From contig OZ243931.1 of the NCBI GenBank assembly GCA_965214055.1, positions 62,001-126,000 of the forward strand: DNA of 64,000 bases, read 5' to 3'. Shown here piece after piece: positions 35,801-44,569 of the stretch (its first letter is position 1; each line of letters begins with the position of its first letter). The translations under genes were made by a program, and so were the position numbers. Origin of the DNA: WTGA01 sp965214055 (lineage in GTDB: Bacteria; Pseudomonadota; Gammaproteobacteria; Arenicellales; Poriferihabitantaceae). The notes under the pieces are model-generated. The model saw only the letters and a list, made by a program, of their open reading frames with translations. It was not told where the DNA came from and searched no databases.

Positions 35801-36856
35801 TTATACGCTCGGTTTGAACTCGATCTTCAACTCTGAAAATGTTTTCTTCAATGACCCGGCCGCCTCCAATACACCGTTTCCCCCCCACTGGTTGGTGAGC
35901 ACGTACGTCTTGCCGCCAGTGGGAAAGAACTCGCCCTCGTCGCAGAAAAATCGCTTGGCTCGGGGTAACTTGCCTCCGGTATCCTCCTCCATGAGAGTTC
36001 GGTAAACCTGTTCCGAATCCAACTCCCCCTCCAGGACCTCGAAGAGATTCCTGCGCGAGGGAACCGCCTTCATGACCTGCTCCGGTGTGCCGCCATTTTT
36101 CAGTACTCCAGAGACAAGATGAAACATCATCCAGCGTTTGTTTTGTGTCGGGAATCGCTTCCCGGCGATGTCGACGTCATATTTGGTGAAATCAGGGTTG
36201 AATTTCCTTGATTCCCGTTCCTTTTGTTTCTTTTCGCGAATCCGGACCTGATAATCGGAGACTTCCGGGAGCGGAATCACCGCCTGAACATCGAGGAGTG
36301 TCTCCCCGTTATGCGTATAAGGGTCCATCCGTACACAGCGAATATCCAGCCCGAACTCATTCAGCCACATGACCGAGGTCGTCAGTTCTTTCGAGAAATC
36401 CGCCGAGGCGAGGACAATCCGGACCTCCTGGCCAAACTGTTCCTCATCCGGCTCCTCCCAGCCCAGGAACTCAAGAAGATTCGCCGTGGCATCCTCGTCC
36501 AACCCGTTGTCACGCAGATAATGCCCGTACTCCTCAACCAGCCTGTCAAAGGTCAGGGCCGAGACCATTGCGGCGTATCGAATGGCCTGCAATTCCATAT
36601 GCCCGCCGTCCTCCGTGCGCTTGAGTTCAATCACCACCAGGTTCGCTTTTTTGTCAATTCCCAGCAGGTCAATCCGCCGCCGGCTGTCCTCCCATCCGCC
36701 GTATTCCTCGGCCACGACCAGCGTATCGGGCGAGATCACCCCAATCTGCGCCTTGAGAAGTGCCTGGAGATCGTCGCGCTCACGCATGCCCTGTTGTGCG
36801 AAGGTTGTTCTCTTGATCGGAATGATCTGATTGCTGTCGAGCCGGTATATCGGCAT
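35801..36856 (-). CDS. PD-(D/E)xK nuclease-domain protein (DUF91/NucS-like), function unknown
   Basis: 351 residues from the ATG at 36856, which has AGGA seven bases upstream; ATG 36862 and TTG 36886 are in frame. The N-terminal third carries a PD-(D/E)xK-type core: acidic VVAEEYGGWEDSRRRID with D63, then LVVIELKR (E77, K79) and a glutamine-containing helix MELQAIRYAAM. This matches the restriction-endonuclease-like fold of DUF91/NucS relatives. A charged central part (IREKKQKERESRKFNPD) and a C-terminal domain follow. It has no transport role that I can see, yet lies between the importer's permease operon and its binding protein. It could be a stand-alone nuclease or defence gene inserted there. 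Confidence 0.65.
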   Translation of the reverse strand: MPIYRLDSNQIIPIKRTTFAQQGMRERDDLQALLKAQIGVISPDTLVVAEEYGGWEDSRRRIDLLGIDKKANLVVIELKRTEDGGHMELQAIRYAAMVSALTFDRLVEEYGHYLRDNGLDEDATANLLEFLGWEEPDEEQFGQEVRIVLASADFSKELTTSVMWLNEFGLDIRCVRMDPYTHNGETLLDVQAVIPLPEVSDYQVRIREKKQKERESRKFNPDFTKYDVDIAGKRFPTQNKRWMMFHLVSGVLKNGGTPEQVMKAVPSRRNLFEVLEGELDSEQVYRTLMEEDTGGKLPRAKRFFCDEGEFFPTGGKTYVLTNQWGGNGVLEAAGSLKKTFSELKIEFKPSV

Positions 36857-37208
36857 ACGCATGTCCTGTTGTGGTTGGGTCTGCAAGCATAATCACACCG
36901 CTGAATATATACAACATTCCCGAGTGCCTGCGGCCCATCGGCGAATCAAGCCTTGCAGATTCGGAAAATACCGTTACAATTCAGATTGGAACGATCAGTC
37001 AGTCTCAAAACACCAGTGGCCCATCCGTTCGGCATGCCCTGTGCAGATCATGCATGGGCATCTTTCGGCAGAGGAATCTGGACCAACCAGGCAAATGGTA
37101 ACTCCTCAAGGGCAGGATACGCTGGAATCTCCTTCCCGGTCAGGTAACGGTAACGGCAGAATATTCTGGCTGCATCCCGTATCATCAATCAATGAGGAAA
37201 CCAGTGCA
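36857..37208. other. divergent intergenic region with possible promoter of the binding-protein gene
   Basis: About 350 bases. A TACAAT at 36975-36980 with TTGCAG 16 bases upstream (36953-36958) is a weak promoter candidate reading toward the binding-protein gene. No terminator or strong repeat seen. Confidence 0.3.
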
Positions 37209-38753
37209 ATGAACAATCCGATTTCACGCCGACAGTTTCTCGGCGTATCCGCGGCGACCCTGGCCGCTGCCCAGTTTGGCGGCAATTTCTCCTTCGCAGC
37301 CAGTGGTGACAAACTCGTCATTCGCATGCCTGCCGATATCTCCAATGTGGACCCTGCATTCTGGCAGAATACCGCCGACCTGTGGGTCATGGATGCGATA
37401 TTCCCACGGCTAATCAATTTCAAACCCGGCTCAAACTGGGAATGGGAGTTGTATTCCGCAGAATCCATCAGCCAAAGGGATGATGTGACCATTGATTTCA
37501 AGTTGAAACCCGGTTCCATGTGGAACAACGGGTATGGAGAAGTCACCACGGAAGACGTTAAATTCTCTTTTGAACGCTATCTGGACAAGGATTTGCAGGC
37601 CGCCACCGGGGACAACTGGGCTCTGCTCGACCACGTCGAGGTCCATGACCAGTACAGCGGGACCATCCACTTCAAGGAAGCCTTTGCACCGGTCTGGTGG
37701 TTCGTATTGCCGTATGCCACCGGCAGTATCCTGTGCAAGGAGGCCGTGGAAAAGGCCGAAGGCCGCACCTTTTCCCTGGAACCGCCTGCCATGGGCGGCG
37801 CATATGTGATCGAAGAACACGTGCCGGGACAGAAGCTGGTACTCAAGGCCCATGATAACTGGGCGGGCCCGCAACCCGACTTTGGTACCGTGGAGATGCT
37901 GCCCATCACCGATTCCAAGGCGGCAGAAAATGCGGTACAGGCCGGTCAGCTGGATTTCACCCGGATCAGCCTGAGCGTGGTACCGGAATTTCAGGCGAAC
38001 ATGCCCCAGGACCTGAATATGGAATTGAAATATGCCCCCGACAATGTCTGGATGGGCATGAATGCGGCCAGTCCGAGATTGTCGGACATCCGGGTACGAC
38101 AGGCCATATTGAAGGCCATTGATGTCGATGCCATTCTGGAAGGGGCCTACTTCGGTGTCGCAGAACGTGCCCATGGCCCGGTGTCCAGGGGCCTGCTGGG
38201 TTACCGCGAAGAATCCCCTCCCCCCCGAGACGTTGAAGGCGCGGCCAAACTGGTGGAGGAAGCCGGTGCCTCAGGGCTTGAAATCACGCTTGATACCCTT
38301 TCTGACACCGATTTTCTGACCGCGGCACAAATTGTTCAGGCCAACCTGGCTGAAATCGGCATCACCATGCAGATTGAATCTCACGAAGGCGGCAGTTTCT
38401 GGTCTCTGGTCGAGACCAAGGGCAAGGAAGGTCTGGATATCCAGTTCCAGCGCTGGCTGGCGCCGCCTGATTTAAGCTGGACCACGCAGTGGCTTTTGTC
38501 CACCCAGGCCGGGGTCTGGAACTGGCAGTGGTTCGACAGCAAGGAATTTGATGACCTGCATTTCGCCGCCATGGCCGAAACGGACAATGCCAGGCGTGGG
38601 CAAATGCTGAAGGACCTGCAGCAAATGCTGGATGACAGTGCCTGCTACCTGTGGATCACCCAGCCACCCCGACCGATGGTATGGAATAGCAGTGTGGTCC
38701 CTGCCATGAAACCCAATGGCGACCCCCGCCTGGAGTTGTTCAGGAAAGCCTGA
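37209..38753 (+). CDS. ABC transporter substrate-binding protein, family 5, Tat-exported
   Basis: Family 5 binding protein of 514 residues. The N-terminus is a twin-arginine signal (ISRRQFLGVSAATLAAA) with a cleavage site near FAASGDKL. The mature part begins VIRMPADISNVDPAFWQNTA, continues with FKLKPGSMWNNGYGEVTTED and NVWMGMNAASPRLSDIRVRQ, and ends PRPMVWNSSVVPAMKPNGD. The ATG at 37209 has GAGGA upstream. It is transcribed away from the permease/ATPase operon at 31965-35755 and is the only binding protein near it, so the two probably work together. Ligand unknown. Confidence 0.88.
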   Translation: MNNPISRRQFLGVSAATLAAAQFGGNFSFAASGDKLVIRMPADISNVDPAFWQNTADLWVMDAIFPRLINFKPGSNWEWELYSAESISQRDDVTIDFKLKPGSMWNNGYGEVTTEDVKFSFERYLDKDLQAATGDNWALLDHVEVHDQYSGTIHFKEAFAPVWWFVLPYATGSILCKEAVEKAEGRTFSLEPPAMGGAYVIEEHVPGQKLVLKAHDNWAGPQPDFGTVEMLPITDSKAAENAVQAGQLDFTRISLSVVPEFQANMPQDLNMELKYAPDNVWMGMNAASPRLSDIRVRQAILKAIDVDAILEGAYFGVAERAHGPVSRGLLGYREESPPPRDVEGAAKLVEEAGASGLEITLDTLSDTDFLTAAQIVQANLAEIGITMQIESHEGGSFWSLVETKGKEGLDIQFQRWLAPPDLSWTTQWLLSTQAGVWNWQWFDSKEFDDLHFAAMAETDNARRGQMLKDLQQMLDDSACYLWITQPPRPMVWNSSVVPAMKPNGDPRLELFRKA

Positions 38754-38868
38754 CCGGCGTCACGGCATTTCATTGGACCCGCCACGGACGGCACCGGCCG
38801 CACGGTCCGGGGCGATTTGGGGAGCGGGTCCCGGGTTCACACGGCGGGGTCGTACCGGTTGGTACCGG

Positions 38869-39288
38869 TCAGTTGACGATTGTCTTTAGCAGTCGGGTAA
38901 GACTCTTTGTCCCCCTCTTTCCCAACCGGGTGGTCAGCGACAAATGGTATTCCTGCATGTCCTGCTGCACCGCATTGAACGCATCGACCCCAAATTGACT
39001 GATATGGACCAGGACCCTTCGCTGGTCCTTGATGTCCTGAACCCGGTATACCAGTGCCCGGGTCACCATCTTGTCAATATTTTTCGACAGGGCAGACAGG
39101 GTCATGAACACATCCTCTGCAAGGTCCCCCATGGAACGACCCTGACCATTTGAAAGAGATTTCAGTATTCGCCATTGCTCAATGGGAAGATTCTGATCCT
39201 TGAGAACCGTATTGAGACCCGCGTGGGACTCTTTATAGGCTTTCGCCAAAAGATCCGTTAATTCAGTATATCCGGCTTTTTCCGACAT
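38869..39288 (-). CDS. MarR-family transcriptional regulator
   Basis: 139-residue winged-helix regulator. The central part QWRILKSLSNGQGRSMGDLA is the typical MarR helix entry. The recognition region FMTLSALSKNIDKMVTRALV and the wing VYRVQDIKDQRRVLVHISQF follow. It is divergent from the amide-uptake operon, with a 245-bp shared region that contains the structured element at 39417-39532, so it is a natural candidate regulator of that operon. The ligand may be an amide, amine or aromatic acid; nothing in the sequence decides this. Confidence 0.88.
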   Translation of the reverse strand: MSEKAGYTELTDLLAKAYKESHAGLNTVLKDQNLPIEQWRILKSLSNGQGRSMGDLAEDVFMTLSALSKNIDKMVTRALVYRVQDIKDQRRVLVHISQFGVDAFNAVQQDMQEYHLSLTTRLGKRGTKSLTRLLKTIVN

Positions 39289-39411
39289 GAAACGAGTTGA
39301 CTGGTAGCAAGGAAAATCAAAGTGAACACACTGTAGAACAACCCTCCCGGAGCACGCATGGGGCAGGTCGCCGGGTGTTCATATTTAGTTTCTCATTCAA
39401 GTAATATAGCA

Positions 39412-39417
39412 TATAAT
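39412..39417 (+). promoter_or_regulatory. TATAAT -10 box candidate upstream of the AmiC-like gene
   Basis: Perfect TATAAT at 39412-39417 with a poor -35 (TTCTCA, 16 bases upstream). A start 7 bases downstream would cut into the 5' arm of the long inverted repeat that begins at 39417, so a slightly earlier start (TAATAT at 39402-39407) may be used if the full RNA structure forms. Confidence 0.35.
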
Positions 39418-39532
39418 TGGCCTTCGATTGTTGCTTTCAGCCTGCGCTGAATGATGGCGCAATGGGTTGAAACCACTGAAAGCGGCCATGTACCCATTAT
39501 ATTGCTTCGAAGGCCAACCGTGTAGACCCATT
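39417..39532 (+). promoter_or_regulatory. candidate structured leader RNA with alternative pairings before the AmiC-like gene
   Basis: An 11-base arm TTGGCCTTCGA (39417-39427) is exactly complementary to 39507-39517. Inside it, GCTTTCAG (39433-39440) pairs with CTGAAAGC (39476-39483), and TGCGC (39443-39447) with GCGCA (39457-39461). AATGGGT (39461-39467) can pair with ACCCATT at 39492-39498, forming a pseudoknot, or with an identical ACCCATT at 39526-39532 that ends one base before the ATG. The two choices are mutually exclusive, as in a switch. No known riboswitch class is recognised. A DNA operator or small mobile element with 11-bp ends is the alternative. Confidence 0.5.
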
Positions 39533-39533
39533 C

Positions 39534-40586
39534 ATGTCACGAAGCCGACAGGAAATAGTTGTAGGCATGTTCATCCCTGTGAGCGGTGCAGCGGGGATAT
39601 GGGGACCGTCCTGCCGCGCCTGTGCAGAACTTGCCGCCTCTGAAATCAATCAAAGAAGCGGGATTCACGGCAAGGAACTGGTCTTGTCATTCCAGGATTC
39701 AGGAGGAACCCCGGATACCGTCGCCGCCGTGGCAGACCGCCTGGTGGGCATCGGTTTGGTGGATGCCCTGGTCGGCATGCATACCAGCGACGTCCGCCAG
39801 GCATTGAGCAAAATCGTCAACGGCCGGATTCCATTCGTCTATACTCCCCTGTATGAGGGCGGCAACCAGTCACCCGGCGTGTATTGCATTGGTGAAACTC
39901 CTGCACAACAGTTGCTCCCTGCTCTGGACTGGATGCATGACCGGTACCGGGTCACAAAGTGGTACCTGCTCGGGCATGATTATATCTGGCCCAGAATGAT
40001 TCATGAATGCGCCTATCGCCACCTGCGGGGGTCCAGCCAGGAAATCGTGGGGGCCAAACTGATTCCCTTTTCCCAGAATGACTATGAGCAGGAGCTCGAG
40101 GAGATCAGGCAATCGAAATGTGATGCCGTGCTGGTTTCCCTCGTCGGCCAGGGAAGCGTTTTCTTCAACCGCGCATTTGGCCAGGCCGGACTGTCCGACA
40201 ATATTCTTCGACTTTCCTGTGCCGTGGAAGAAAACATGCTGCTTGGAATTGGCCAGGGAAATACCGATGGACTGTTCGTGACGGGGGGCTATTTTTCTTC
40301 CGTTGACAGCCATCGAAACCAGTCATTTCGCGAGCGGTATCACCAGTATTTTGACGGAGAATCACCGCCTTTGAACACGATGGGCCAGTCCGTGTATGAA
40401 GGGGTCCATTTTCTGACCACCCTGCTGTCTCCGTCATTTAGCCGCAATCGCCCCCCGCCCCACCCGGTTCCACTCAAAGGTGGCCGGCAGGCGGTCTACC
40501 AGGGTTCCGCAGTCCGGTTGCCCTCCATGTATATTGCCGAAGCGCAGGGATTCAACTTCCAGATTCGCCAACGCTGCGTGCTGTAG
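39534..40586 (+). CDS. AmiC-like cytosolic ligand sensor (periplasmic-binding-protein fold)
   Basis: Type I periplasmic-binding-protein fold of 350 residues without a signal peptide: the N-terminus MSRSRQEIVVGMFIPVSGAA starts directly in the first strand. Motifs resemble AmiC, the amide sensor of the Pseudomonas amidase operon, and urea/short-chain amide binding proteins: FVYTPLYEGGNQSPGVYCIG, DYIWPRMIHECAYRHL, VSLVGQGSVFFNRAF and VTGGYFSSVDSHRN. AmiC controls AmiR, an antiterminator, but no AmiR homologue is visible here. It is the first gene after the structured leader and precedes the flotillin and importer genes, so it probably senses the transported amide. Confidence 0.75.
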   Translation: MSRSRQEIVVGMFIPVSGAAGIWGPSCRACAELAASEINQRSGIHGKELVLSFQDSGGTPDTVAAVADRLVGIGLVDALVGMHTSDVRQALSKIVNGRIPFVYTPLYEGGNQSPGVYCIGETPAQQLLPALDWMHDRYRVTKWYLLGHDYIWPRMIHECAYRHLRGSSQEIVGAKLIPFSQNDYEQELEEIRQSKCDAVLVSLVGQGSVFFNRAFGQAGLSDNILRLSCAVEENMLLGIGQGNTDGLFVTGGYFSSVDSHRNQSFRERYHQYFDGESPPLNTMGQSVYEGVHFLTTLLSPSFSRNRPPPHPVPLKGGRQAVYQGSAVRLPSMYIAEAQGFNFQIRQRCVL

Positions 40587-40818
40587 GGAACGCGATCCGG
40601 CCGTTCCGGACTTTTCCGGCCCCCCACCCCCTGGTTTTCATCGGTGAAATCCATCTTTTTATTTTCCTGAGAAAGTATTATACTTGATCAGGAAAATAAA
40701 TTATCCGACACTGTGGATTCCTCGTATGGTCAGGACAGAGTCCACTGTATTGATAAATAGAGATTTATTTTAGCCGTTTACGGTTGAACACCAGACCAAT
40801 GAAAACCCGGATATTCAA
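40587..40818. other. spacer between AmiC-like and flotillin genes
   Basis: About 230 bases with the large dyad at 40658-40700 and a smaller inverted repeat ATAAAT (40753-40758) / ATTTAT (40763-40768). This may mark a separate transcription unit for the flotillin and importer genes. Confidence 0.4.
40658..40700. repeat. 43-bp near-perfect dyad, possible operator or hairpin
   Basis: TTTATTTTCCTGA (40658-40670) is exactly mirrored by TCAGGAAAATAAA (40688-40700). Between them AAGTA (40673-40677) and TACTT (40681-40685) pair again, leaving only two mismatched GA steps. No T-tract follows in either direction, so it is not a classical terminator. Confidence 0.8.
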
Positions 40819-42411
40819 ATGAACGAACTTGTCATCCTGATTATTGTCCTGGTTTCCTGTCTGTTACTGGTGCTGTTTCTGCAGCGGTTTTTCAAAAAAT
40901 CGACCCGTGAGACGGTATTGATCAGAACGGGAGCGGGAGGACAGAAAGTGGTCATGGATGGTGGCCTGCTGGTCATCCCCGTGCTCCACCGCGTGGAGGC
41001 CATCAACATGTTGACCATGCGGCTCCATGTCAGTCGGACCGCAGAACAGTCCCTGATGACAGAAGACCGACTCAGGGTGGACATTGACATGGCATTCTAT
41101 GTCCGGGTCCTGCCCACGGAACAGGGTGTTCTGACTGCCGGGCAGGCCATTGGCAGAAGTGCGCTGAATGCGGTTGACCTGCACGACCTCCTCGAAGGCA
41201 GGCTGGTGGATGCGATTCAAACCATTGTTGCCCGGAAAACCATGGACGAACTGCACGAAAAGCGGGGGGAATTCGTCAATGCCATTCGAACGGAACTCGC
41301 TGCAGACCTGGAATCCAATGGACTGCTGCTGGAGTCCGCCTCCCTCACCCAGCTTGACCAGACACCCTTTTCCGCATTGAAGGAAGACAACGCATTCAAC
41401 GCAGTGGGCATGCGGAGGCTGGCGGAAGTCATCGCCTCCAACAAGAAGAAACGGGCGGAAATTGAAGCGGACGCGGACATCAGTGTCCGAAAAACCGAAT
41501 TAACCCGGGTAAAGCAGTCTCTTTCTATCGAGGGAGAACAGAAGGAGTCTGAAATTGCATTGGAACATTCCGTTGCATTATTGAAAACCCAGAAGGATGC
41601 GGAGTCTGAACAGGCCCGGCATCAGGCCAGGATACTGACTGAAAAGGCCAGGGTGGAACAGGAAAAGGCTTTGCGATTATCGGAAATCAACAAGGAACTG
41701 ACCCTCCGCAAGCAGGAAGTGGAAGCCCTGGAAGCCGCGGAACTGTCCAAGATTGAAAGCCAAATCACAATCTCCCGGAAACGGGCCCAGGAAAACCTGG
41801 CCCAATCCGAAACCGAAATGTCCCGAGGGGAAATCGTGAAGGCACAGGAAACCGTGCAATCACTGAAGGACAGGCTGGTCTCGCAGAGAAATCACGAGAT
41901 CTCTGTCCTGGACTCCAGAAAGGAGAGCGAAGCCGCGGCCATTCGGGCCAAGGGAGAAATGGAGATTCTTCTTGAGCGCTCGTCTGCAACGGCACAAGCC
42001 AGGGAACGGGAAGCAAGGTCCCGGGCCATACAAATGAAGGCAAAGGCCGAGGGCAAGGCGGCATTGATCTCCGCAGAAAACGAAATTGATGAACGCATAT
42101 TGCGTGCCAAGACCGATCACAAAAGAATTGAAGCCCTTCCCAGAATTGCCGGAAAAATGGCGAAGCCGCTGGAAAAGATTGACAGTATACGAATCAACCA
42201 CATCGCCGGAATCGGGCCCGGTGGGGGCCCGGCCAATGGAAATGGGACCGATCACGGCAATCCGATGGCCCAGGCGGTGGACGGCGTCCTGAACATGGCC
42301 TTCCAGTTGCCTGCCATTCAAAAACTGGGGCAATCCATCGGTGTCAATCTTGACCTGGATGAACCGGAGCCCCCCGAATCCAAAATCGAAGGAGAATCCA
42401 ACGAAAAGTAG
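40819..42411 (+). CDS. flotillin-like (SPFH/YqiK) membrane scaffold protein
   Basis: 530 residues. An N-terminal membrane span (VILIIVLVSCLLLVLFLQRFF) is followed by an SPFH domain (VVMDGGLLVIPVLHRVEAIN, LTMRLHVSRTAEQSLMTEDR, GRLVDAIQTIVARKTMDELH). A long Ala/Glu/Lys-rich coiled coil covers about residues 210-450, as in YqiK/flotillin. The C-terminus has a Gly-rich patch (GIGPGGGPANGNGTDHGN). Flotillins organise membrane proteins into domains. Its place between an amide sensor and an ABC importer is unusual and suggests it scaffolds that importer; no such link is established. Confidence 0.85.
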   Translation: MNELVILIIVLVSCLLLVLFLQRFFKKSTRETVLIRTGAGGQKVVMDGGLLVIPVLHRVEAINMLTMRLHVSRTAEQSLMTEDRLRVDIDMAFYVRVLPTEQGVLTAGQAIGRSALNAVDLHDLLEGRLVDAIQTIVARKTMDELHEKRGEFVNAIRTELAADLESNGLLLESASLTQLDQTPFSALKEDNAFNAVGMRRLAEVIASNKKKRAEIEADADISVRKTELTRVKQSLSIEGEQKESEIALEHSVALLKTQKDAESEQARHQARILTEKARVEQEKALRLSEINKELTLRKQEVEALEAAELSKIESQITISRKRAQENLAQSETEMSRGEIVKAQETVQSLKDRLVSQRNHEISVLDSRKESEAAAIRAKGEMEILLERSSATAQAREREARSRAIQMKAKAEGKAALISAENEIDERILRAKTDHKRIEALPRIAGKMAKPLEKIDSIRINHIAGIGPGGGPANGNGTDHGNPMAQAVDGVLNMAFQLPAIQKLGQSIGVNLDLDEPEPPESKIEGESNEK

Positions 42412-42446
42412 TTTTCATTTTATTCATATACAACTGGAGGAAAAAC

Positions 42447-43667
42447 ATGACTTTTACGAAACGAGATTTTTTGAAAACATCCGCCTATCTGGGTGCGCTG
42501 GCTGTTTTGCCTGAACAGGCATTCAGCGCCGGCACAATCAAGCTGGGCAGTATTCTCGATACATCGGGAGTTTTTGATGCCTACGGAAAACCCATGGACA
42601 TGGCCGCAAAACTGGCCATTGAAGAAATCAATTCAGCGGGTGGACTGAACGGCATGCAGGTTGAACAGGTGTCCTACGACACGCAGTCCGACATGGCACT
42701 GTATACCCAGTACAGCCAGCAACTGGCGCGAAAGGACAAGGTGGATATTGTGCACGGCGGAATCCTGTCCGCGTCCCGGGAAGCCATGCGTCCAACCCTG
42801 CGCAAGAACCAGATCCCCTACTTCTACAATGTACTGTATGAAGGAGGCGTCTGTGACCGCAATATTTTCTGCACGGGTGTTACACCTGCCCAGCAGGTGG
42901 AAGTGTTGATACCGGAAGCTGTCAAGAAGTGGGGAAAGAAGGCGTACATTCTTGCCGCAGACTACAATTACGGCCAGATTACAGCCAAGTGGGTTCAGCA
43001 TTACCTTGGCGAAAATGGTGCCGGTGCCGTGCAAACTGATTTCTTTCCACTGGATGTCAGCGATTTCAGTGCGACGATTACCGGAATACAGGACGCCAAG
43101 CCGGATTTTATCGTCTCCGTCCTGGTGGGAGGAGCACACCTCTCGTTCTACAGGCAATGGGCCGGGGCGGGGATGAACCGGAAAATCCCCATGGCCAGTA
43201 CGACCCTGGGGGCGGGGAACGAACATGTGGTGCTCACTCCCGAAGAGGGAGACGGAATACTGGTTGCCTACAACTACACAAAGGAAAACGACAGCGAACG
43301 CAACCATGCGTTTTTGGAGCGGTGGACCGCAAAGTACGGCAGCACGGACCTGATCCACGAAATTGCAGTTTCGAACTATCAGGGCATCAAACTGTGGGCC
43401 GAAGCCGTGGCACAGGCGCAGACCCATGAACGCGAAAGACTGATTGAGGTGCTTGAGTCCGGCATCGGCATTGATGGCCCTTCCGGGCGGGTAACCATTG
43501 ACCCGCAGACCCACCATGCCATTCTCGATGTCCATGTCCTGGAGGTGCGCAACCAAAAGCTGGAAATACTCCGGAGTTTTGACCAGAGACAACCCATCGA
43601 CACCCAGACCGTATGTGACCTCAAGGCCAACCCGGCAGACACCACGCAGTACGAAATCAAGATTTAA
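42447..43667 (+). CDS. urea/short-chain amide ABC transporter substrate-binding protein
   Basis: Type I binding protein of 406 residues of the UrtA/FmdD group. The signal is Tat-like (TKRDFLKTSAYLGALAVLP) with cleavage near AFSAGTIK. The mature part has GSILDTSGVFDAYGKPMDMA, YFYNVLYEGGVCDRNIFCTG, YILAADYNYGQITAKW and GPSGRVTIDPQTHHAILD, all matching the urea/amide-binding family. A strong Shine-Dalgarno (GGAGG) precedes the ATG. It shares ancestry with the AmiC-like sensor upstream, a natural pair of transporter receptor and cytosolic sensor for one ligand. Confidence 0.88.
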   Translation: MTFTKRDFLKTSAYLGALAVLPEQAFSAGTIKLGSILDTSGVFDAYGKPMDMAAKLAIEEINSAGGLNGMQVEQVSYDTQSDMALYTQYSQQLARKDKVDIVHGGILSASREAMRPTLRKNQIPYFYNVLYEGGVCDRNIFCTGVTPAQQVEVLIPEAVKKWGKKAYILAADYNYGQITAKWVQHYLGENGAGAVQTDFFPLDVSDFSATITGIQDAKPDFIVSVLVGGAHLSFYRQWAGAGMNRKIPMASTTLGAGNEHVVLTPEEGDGILVAYNYTKENDSERNHAFLERWTAKYGSTDLIHEIAVSNYQGIKLWAEAVAQAQTHERERLIEVLESGIGIDGPSGRVTIDPQTHHAILDVHVLEVRNQKLEILRSFDQRQPIDTQTVCDLKANPADTTQYEIKI

Positions 43668-43697
43668 ATCACGGAGCCATCCGTATTCCCTGAGCCC

Positions 43698-44564
43698 ATG
43701 GATCAGGTCGCGGTCAATCTGGTAGAGGTGTTCTACGTCATTGCAGTACTGGTATTAATCAGTATCGGCCTGGCGGTGGTGTTCGGCATGATGCGGGTCA
43801 TCAATCTGGCCCATGGCGAGTTCCTGACCCTGGGGGGGTATGCTGCCATCGTTTCACACGGATGGGGGGTCAACATCTATCTCGCCATGATGGTGGTTGC
43901 GCCCCTCACCGTGGCTGTATTTGGGCTGATTGTCGAGCGGCTGATCATCCGGCGGCTGTATGGCCGGCTGATCAATACCATGCTTGCGACCTGGGGCCTG
44001 AGCCTGGTCATGATGGGCGGGTTTGCCATGATTTTCGGGAACACCACCACCGGGATCGCCTCGCCCATCGGGGGGGTGACCGTGGGCAACTACCAGATCA
44101 GCGGCTACACCCTCCTGATCATTGCCGTTGCCCTGTTGGTTCTCGGCCTGGTCTACCTGGTACTGACCGCGACCCGGGCAGGCCTGATTGCCCGGGGAAC
44201 CATGCAGAACTCCGAAATGTCTTCCGCATACGGCTTCAATCCCTCCAGAATCTACATGCTGACCTTCACCGGGGGGGCCGCACTCAGCGGCCTGGCAGGG
44301 GGCGTGCTGGCACCCCTGGTCGGCCTGAATCCAGCCAGTGGTGCCAACTATATCGCCAAGGCATTCATTGCCGTTATTTCCGGAGGCAGTTCCATTGTCA
44401 CCGGCACCATCGCCAGTACGGCACTGTATGGCACGGTATCCCATGTTTTCACCGTATTGAGCACCCCCGTCATTGGCGAAATTGCCCTGTTGGTGGCCGC
44501 CCTGATCCTGCTGAAAATGCTTCCGACGGGGATATCCGGCCGGTTCTTCAACGACCGGGTGTAG
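43698..44564 (+). CDS. branched-chain/urea-type ABC permease, LivH/UrtB-type
   Basis: Permease of 288 residues. It has the LivH pattern: FYVIAVLVLISIGLAVVFGM, RVINLAHGEFLTLGGYAAIV, VERLIIRRLYGRLINTMLAT, TRAGLIARGTMQNSEMSSAY and a C-terminal LILLKMLPTGISGRFF. It begins 30 bp after the binding-protein gene and is followed by the LivM/UrtC-type gene. Together they form the membrane channel of the amide importer. Confidence 0.92.
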   Translation: MDQVAVNLVEVFYVIAVLVLISIGLAVVFGMMRVINLAHGEFLTLGGYAAIVSHGWGVNIYLAMMVVAPLTVAVFGLIVERLIIRRLYGRLINTMLATWGLSLVMMGGFAMIFGNTTTGIASPIGGVTVGNYQISGYTLLIIAVALLVLGLVYLVLTATRAGLIARGTMQNSEMSSAYGFNPSRIYMLTFTGGAALSGLAGGVLAPLVGLNPASGANYIAKAFIAVISGGSSIVTGTIASTALYGTVSHVFTVLSTPVIGEIALLVAALILLKMLPTGISGRFFNDRV

Positions 44565-44569
44565 TGGCG

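Noticed and set aside
39412..39532. Known riboswitch class (guanidine, preQ1, SAM, fluoride) before the AmiC-like gene
   Set aside because: The conserved sequence elements I know for these classes are absent. Only the structure is suggestive, so it is reported as an unassigned candidate.
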